Assembly (NCBI GenBank): GCA_965199055.1
Contig: CBDAQR010000003.1
Location: forward strand, 124,001-188,000
Source: CBDAQR01 sp965199055
GTDB lineage: Bacteria > Pseudomonadota > Gammaproteobacteria > Pseudomonadales > Halieaceae
DNA length: 64,000 bases
Reading direction: 5' to 3'
This document shows positions 60,836-64,000 of this stretch, in pieces (the first letter of the stretch is position 1; each line of letters begins with the position of its first letter). The translations under genes were made by a program, and so were the position numbers. The notes below the pieces were generated by a model that did not search any database, had not been told where the DNA came from, and saw only the letters and a list, made by a program, of their open reading frames with translations.

Positions 60836-61477
60836 ATGACTATTAAATACTGTTACACATTCTTCGTCGCTTGTTTGGCGCTCGCGCTCGTTGGCTGCGC
60901 CAGCCAAGCCAAGATCACTTATGCCTGGACCGCGGATTCTATAGACGAATATCGCGGCGGTGAAGGTGTACTGGTGCTGGCCATTTCCAAGAAGCCTGAA
61001 GTGCGGGCACGGTTCGAGGATGCGTTCACCAGTGCGCTCAAGCGCGAAGGGGTGCACGCGGTGGCGAGCCATACCCTGAACGATGCCCGCGAGATCACCC
61101 GCGACGATGTAATGGCAATGGCCAAGCAGGGGAAGCTGGACTACACCCTCATCACCTCTTTCGCCGGTCGAGACGAGTATGAGGTATTGCATCCCGGTAG
61201 AACCTATTACGCCGTACAACCCATTTACACCGGCACCGGCGGCTATTATGGCCGAGGCGGCGTTTATGGTGCCCCATTTGAAGTGGCGCATGTCCCCGAT
61301 TTTTATGCCCAACATAAGTCGGTACATCTGGAAGCCAACCTGTATGCCCTGCCGAGTGGCGAGCACATGTGGCAAGCGGCCTCAGGTATCGAGGAAAGCT
61401 CCGATAACAAGGCAATGGTCGAGTCGTTTATTCACGCTTATATCGCTCAACTGAAGAAAGATCTGGGTCGCAGCTAG
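60836..61477 (+). CDS. DUF4136-like lipoprotein
   Basis: 213 aa from ATG 60836. Lipobox in ALALVGCASQ; the first mature part (ITYAWTADSIDEYRGGEGVLVLAI) has the feel of DUF4136. A Gly/Tyr-rich insert (TGTGGYYGRGGVYG) and a C-terminal NLYALPSGEHMWQAASGI...FIHAYIAQLKKDLG follow. Probably an outer-membrane lipoprotein. The DUF assignment is tentative. The longer frame from 60773 is rejected because it crosses the DUF1643 start. Confidence 0.75.
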   Translation: MTIKYCYTFFVACLALALVGCASQAKITYAWTADSIDEYRGGEGVLVLAISKKPEVRARFEDAFTSALKREGVHAVASHTLNDAREITRDDVMAMAKQGKLDYTLITSFAGRDEYEVLHPGRTYYAVQPIYTGTGGYYGRGGVYGAPFEVAHVPDFYAQHKSVHLEANLYALPSGEHMWQAASGIEESSDNKAMVESFIHAYIAQLKKDLGRS

Positions 61478-61488
61478 AGGAGAGTTCC

Positions 61489-61692
61489 ATGAAATCTTAT
61501 TCCCGTTTCGTTATCCCGGCCGTGTTCGCACTGGGACTGGGCGCTGGTCTGGGGCTTAGTCTCGTCATTCCCGACGCCAGAGCCGATAAGGTAGAGTGGG
61601 AAACGCTGGCCCAGAATCCCGAGTTTCGTCGCGCGGTGGTCGAGGTCATTAACTCCTGCCTGGTGGATAACAGCATCATTTACTGCAACTAA
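61489..61692 (+). CDS. Small exported protein
   Basis: 67 aa with a signal peptide or anchor (FVIPAVFALGLGAGLGLSLVIPDARA) and a short mature part with two Cys (INSCLVDNSIIYCN). GAGGAGAG lies 6 bases upstream. Probably co-transcribed with the preceding lipoprotein gene (11-base gap). Function unknown. Confidence 0.7.
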   Translation: MKSYSRFVIPAVFALGLGAGLGLSLVIPDARADKVEWETLAQNPEFRRAVVEVINSCLVDNSIIYCN

Positions 61693-61708
61693 GGCAGCTC
61701 ATCGCCGA

Positions 61709-61736
61709 TCTGGCTCGGTTCATCGACCGAGCCAGA
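61709..61736 (+). terminator. 11-bp hairpin after small exported gene
   Basis: TCTGGCTCGGT pairs with ACCGAGCCAGA around a 6-base loop, 17 bases after the stop. It lacks a T run, so it is a weak or assisted terminator. Confidence 0.5.
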
Positions 61737-61803
61737 ACCCCTCCCCCAACTCCCGGTCAGACTGTAAATACCCCAAACAGCTAACCACCCATTCATAGAA
61801 AAA

Positions 61804-62583
61804 TTAAGCCACTTCTCGGTATTGAACGGGTGTCATATCGTTCAATCCATCATGGGGTCGTTCATGGTTATACAACACGATCCAGTCATCCGTGATCTCT
61901 CGAACTTCCTGCAATGTCTCGAACAGATATAAGTCCAATACTTCCTCTCGATACGTGCGATTAAAACGTTCGATAAATCCATTTTGGTAAGGCTTGCCGG
62001 GCTTGATGAAATCGATCTGAATTCCATGCGCTTGCGCCCATTCAGCCAACGCCCCTGATGTAAATTCAGGGCCATTATCAACCCTGATAATAGCGGGATA
62101 GCCTCGCCAGGCTGCAATACGATCTAATGTATGTATCACTCGCTCCGTAGTAATGCCCGAATTGATATCTATCGCTAACACTTCTCGATTGAAATCATCA
62201 ACCACATTGAACGTGCGAAACCGATGACCGTGACGCAAGGTATCGCTCATAAAATCCATCGACCAACAGATATTGGCTGATCTAGGAACGCGCAATGGCA
62301 ACGGATTCCTATTCGGTATCCTGCGTTTTACTTTACGCCGTATATTCAGTTTTAACTCCATATAAACACGGTAAATCCGTTTGTGATTCCAACGTTTACC
62401 CAACGCTCTGAGCCGCTTACACAGCTTTGGAAAACCCCAGCGAGGGTGCTTCTCAACCAAGGCCAGCAACGCATCAATCAGCTCACTATCATCTACTCGC
62501 TTGGGCGTGTAGTAATACGCCGTGCGACTTAGCGCGGCTGCACCACAGGCCGCTCGAATGCTGACAGGGTAATCCTTGCGCAA
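61804..62583 (-). CDS. IS3 orfB transposase (DDE integrase), copy 2
   Basis: 259 aa from a TTG-initiated frame; in practice translated as OrfAB (about 358 aa) by -1 frameshift. HTH_21 segment (ALVEKHPRWGFPKLCKRLRALGKRWNHKRIYRVY); DDE: D in SMDFMSD, D in RVDNGPEFTS, E in NGFIERFNRTYREEV. C-terminal YNHERPHDGLNDMTPVQYREVA. Confidence 0.96.
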   Translation of the reverse strand: MRKDYPVSIRAACGAAALSRTAYYYTPKRVDDSELIDALLALVEKHPRWGFPKLCKRLRALGKRWNHKRIYRVYMELKLNIRRKVKRRIPNRNPLPLRVPRSANICWSMDFMSDTLRHGHRFRTFNVVDDFNREVLAIDINSGITTERVIHTLDRIAAWRGYPAIIRVDNGPEFTSGALAEWAQAHGIQIDFIKPGKPYQNGFIERFNRTYREEVLDLYLFETLQEVREITDDWIVLYNHERPHDGLNDMTPVQYREVA

Positions 62584-62615
62584 ACGATCAACCCACTGCC
62601 GACGATGGACTGGCC

Positions 62616-62879
62616 CTAAAGCTTTTTTATGATCTCTTCCTGCATCTGACTCTTCAGGCTGAGATCGGCATACATCTGCTTGAGCTTGCGGTTCTCTTCT
62701 TCAAGTTCCTTGAGCCGCCGTACATCGGAGGCTTCCATTCCACCGTACTTAGAGCGCCACTTGTAAAAGGTGCTGAGTCCAATGCCATGCTCTCGACATA
62801 TGTCCGGAACCGGCACTCCGCTTTCTGCTTGTTTGAGAAACGCCACAATCTGCGTTTCGCTGAACTTCGATTTGCGCAT
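62616..62879 (-). CDS. IS3 orfA (HTH protein), copy 2
   Basis: 87 aa: KFSETQIVAFLKQAESG, HTH GIGLSTFYKWRSKYGG, leucine-rich tail. The heptamer A-AAA-AAG (62628-62622) in ATA AAA AAG CTT TAG leads, after a -1 slip, to an uninterrupted frame through GCT TTA GGG into orfB. Confidence 0.96.
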   Translation of the reverse strand: MRKSKFSETQIVAFLKQAESGVPVPDICREHGIGLSTFYKWRSKYGGMEASDVRRLKELEEENRKLKQMYADLSLKSQMQEEIIKKL

Positions 62880-63012
62880 ATGTAAAAACTCCTATCACGT
62901 TAGTTTGTAGAAATTTCTACGTATGAGTGGCGCTATTTTACGGGGTACTTACAAGACCTTTCGCAGGCATTACCTGCAACCCAAAAACAGGTCCTAACCA
63001 GGGAGTCATGTC

Positions 63013-63339
63013 ATGGTCATTAAATCTACTCGTAACACGGTCGCTGCAGCTGTTGTATTCAGCGTTCTTAGCGGCTTTTCAGGTATCGGCAACGCCAATC
63101 TGCAGGCGATAGATGTGGAGTCGGTAAACGTTCCGTACTCCGATCTGGATCTGCAAGATAAGCACGGCCAGCACGTACTGTACATGCGTCTGCGCGGCGC
63201 CGCGGATGCGGTGTGCGGCGAAGTCATGAGCAAGTCGGCTGCGGAAGTACGCCAAAAGCGTGAATGTTTTGAAAATGCCCTCGATCGCGCGATCCGCGAA
63301 GTGGGCAGTGAGGCACTGATCTCACTCCACCAGGGCTAA
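63013..63339 (+). CDS. UrcA-family secreted protein
   Basis: 108 aa. Signal peptide (VIKSTRNTVAAAVVFSVLSGFSGIGNA), then VNVPYSDLDLQDKHGQHVLYMRLRGAADAVCG and ECFENALDRAIREVGSEALISLHQ, matching the UrcA pattern: one Cys in each half. UrcA proteins are small secreted proteins of unknown function. An ATG follows GGGAG. IS copy 2 lies 59 bases upstream and may affect its promoter. Confidence 0.85.
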   Translation: MVIKSTRNTVAAAVVFSVLSGFSGIGNANLQAIDVESVNVPYSDLDLQDKHGQHVLYMRLRGAADAVCGEVMSKSAAEVRQKRECFENALDRAIREVGSEALISLHQG

Positions 63340-63352
63340 CCCCGCCCTTAGC

Positions 63353-63399
63353 ACCCTCGGAGGGTCCCCCTGCCGGAACGCCGGACCGCCTCCGAGGGT
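63353..63399 (+). repeat. Long inverted repeat after the UrcA gene
   Basis: ACCCTCGGAGG (63353-63363) pairs with CCTCCGAGGGT (63389-63399), extended inside by GTCC (63364-63367) / GGAC (63383-63386) and a small CCGG hairpin. No T run follows. Likely a structured 3' end or attenuator between urcA and two small ORFs. Confidence 0.6.
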
Positions 63400-63412
63400 C
63401 TATACTGCCGGT

Positions 63413-63517
63413 ATGGGAATGATTCTATTTAGTTTGCTTGGATTGCTGTTTGCGGCGGCCGTGTTTTATGGTGCCAGACGTATTCTGACCAAGCTCGAAG
63501 ACGGGGAAGACCAATGA
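63413..63517 (+). CDS. Tiny membrane protein (34 aa)
   Basis: ATG GGA ATG start; MILFSLLGLLFAAAVFYGARR forms one membrane helix, followed by LTKLEDGEDQ. Ends in an ATGA overlap with the next ORF, which supports both being translated. No ribosome site is obvious for the first ATG. Function unknown. Confidence 0.5.
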   Translation: MGMILFSLLGLLFAAAVFYGARRILTKLEDGEDQ

Positions 63518-63684
63518 AGTGGGCGTTGATCGTATTTCTGGTGCACTCACCAACCGGGTCGGTTTCGACCAAAACCGTATCATTCGAGAGCGAACAGCTT
63601 TGTGAGCGCGCGGTGGCGGAGTTCCGCTATCCGACAGATAACGGATTCCGCATCATTACCACCTGCGTAAAGACAGCTAACTAG
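63514..63684 (+). CDS. Small exported cysteine protein (56 aa)
   Basis: Starts in the ATGA overlap, with GGGGAAGA upstream as ribosome site. A hydrophobic start (MKWALIVFLVHSPTG), then SFESEQLCERAVAEF and a C-terminal TTCVKTAN. Two Cys could form a disulfide. The FESEQxCE...TCVK layout is common to small secreted proteins of marine gammaproteobacteria, as I recall. Function unknown. Confidence 0.55.
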   Translation: MKWALIVFLVHSPTGSVSTKTVSFESEQLCERAVAEFRYPTDNGFRIITTCVKTAN

Positions 63685-63699
63685 CTGTTTTTATTATAT

Positions 63700-64000
63700 T
63701 TATTGACCCTGAACCGGGGGCGGAGGTGCTTCCGGCTGAGGCGTCAGAATCAGCGGCGTGGTGCGCATAATCTCGAAATCCATCAGCGTGGAAATCTGTG
63801 TATCCACCTGGATAAACCGCGCAGCCAGCACGGGCCCCAGGGCTTCCGAAAACTCCTTGAAGTAGCGCTCACGTCGCTCTATACGAGAGCGTTGAATCTC
63901 AAAGGTCGTCTGCGCCAGTTCATTCGCGGCGGCATCGTCCATGTGGTCATAGTTGCCGGCAAATCCCTGCAGCATGCTGATACGCCTCGCCAGCAGTGTG
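63700..64000 (-). CDS. Helical secreted protein (Spy/CpxP-like layout), N-terminus beyond window
   Basis: The frame is open to base 64000, so the 5' end is cut; the ATG at 63975 is probably internal. ARRISMLQGFAGNYDHMDDAAANELAQTTFEIQRSRIERRERYFKEFSEALGPVLAARFIQVDTQISTLMDFEI forms long helices, followed by TTPLILTPQPEAPPPPVQGQ. The helix layout resembles proteins that end in PAKKVARFFQIENKLDAL, which I recall but cannot name. No catalytic motif. Confidence 0.6.
   Translation of the reverse strand, partial: TLLARRISMLQGFAGNYDHMDDAAANELAQTTFEIQRSRIERRERYFKEFSEALGPVLAARFIQVDTQISTLMDFEIMRTTPLILTPQPEAPPPPVQGQ

Larger units (their letters stand above)
61763..62953 (-). mobile_element. IS3-family element, copy 2 (intact)
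   Basis: 1191 bases with the same ends as copy 1 and both reading frames intact. It is bordered by a 4-base direct repeat AGAC at 61759-61762 and 62954-62957, the target-site duplication. Integrase motifs (RVDNGPEFTS, ERFNRTYREEV) and a 4-base duplication fit the IS407 group of IS3. Transposase reads leftward. It sits between a hairpin and the UrcA-family gene. Confidence 0.96.

Noticed and set aside
1..64000. CRISPR array, prophage or integrative element
   Set aside because: No regularly spaced repeats, integrase (outside IS3), or phage structural genes were seen; tRNA genes show no flanking attachment-site duplication.

Overview
The window is gene-dense chromosomal DNA of a marine-type gammaproteobacterium. 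The evidence is a complete Na+-translocating NADH:quinone reductase operon with apbE and nqrM, a TonB2-type energy-transducing operon (DUF3450, TtpC, ExbB, ExbD, TonB, TPR), QueF of the long type, YcgL/YcgN, and a gene order (murB, phosphatase, kdsB, exbD/exbB, comEC, lolCDE, nqr, gap, mfd, csiV, thioinosine phosphorylase, lexA, topA) that I recall as resembling Pseudomonas. My inference is a Cellvibrionales/Halieaceae-like organism; no rRNA gene or species marker is present to prove it.

Layout. 1-10.1 kb: envelope and repair genes, mostly on the minus strand (partial uvrC, murB, LMW phosphatase, kdsB, exbD, exbB, comEC, lolE, lolD, lolC), with a plus-strand DUF2062 gene. 10.4-18.2 kb: a duplicated-domain secreted protein, then nqrABCDEF-apbE-nqrM. 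18.3-30.3 kb: long-form GAPDH, mfd-csiV, thioinosine phosphorylase, lexA with two LexA boxes, topA. 30.4-34.1 kb: universal stress protein, glutaredoxin-like protein, amt, IclR regulator and a SpoU methyltransferase whose C-terminal motif is frame-disrupted. 34.1-38.0 kb: a CoxE-like VWA / MoxR ATPase / membrane VWA cluster. 38.0-42.8 kb: ycgN, ycgL, rnd, recR, ybaB, dnaX (with a programmed-frameshift signal), 4.5S RNA and tRNA-Ser. 43-48.5 kb: queF, an ABC-2 exporter, tRNA-Glu/tRNA-Gly and small metabolic genes. 48.4-53.9 kb: the TonB2 operon and msrB.

53.9-64 kb is the accessory end. Two nearly identical IS3-family (IS407-group-like) elements flank a segment with uvrB, tRNA-Asn and two secreted lipoproteins. 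These share a cysteine-rich N-terminal module but carry different HExxH zinc-peptidase-like domains. The left IS has a 2-bp deletion in its transposase gene, lacks a target duplication and abuts the 3' end of one lipoprotein gene, so it marks a rearrangement. The right IS is intact, with a 4-bp AGAC duplication. An UrcA-family gene, two overlapping very small ORFs and a gene cut by the window edge follow.

Most operons are packed with 1-11 bp overlaps (ATGA, GTGA, TGATG), so translational coupling is the rule. The regulatory signals best supported by sequence are the lexA double operator, the tRNA promoters and terminators, the dnaX slippery heptamer and the IS3 slippery heptamers.
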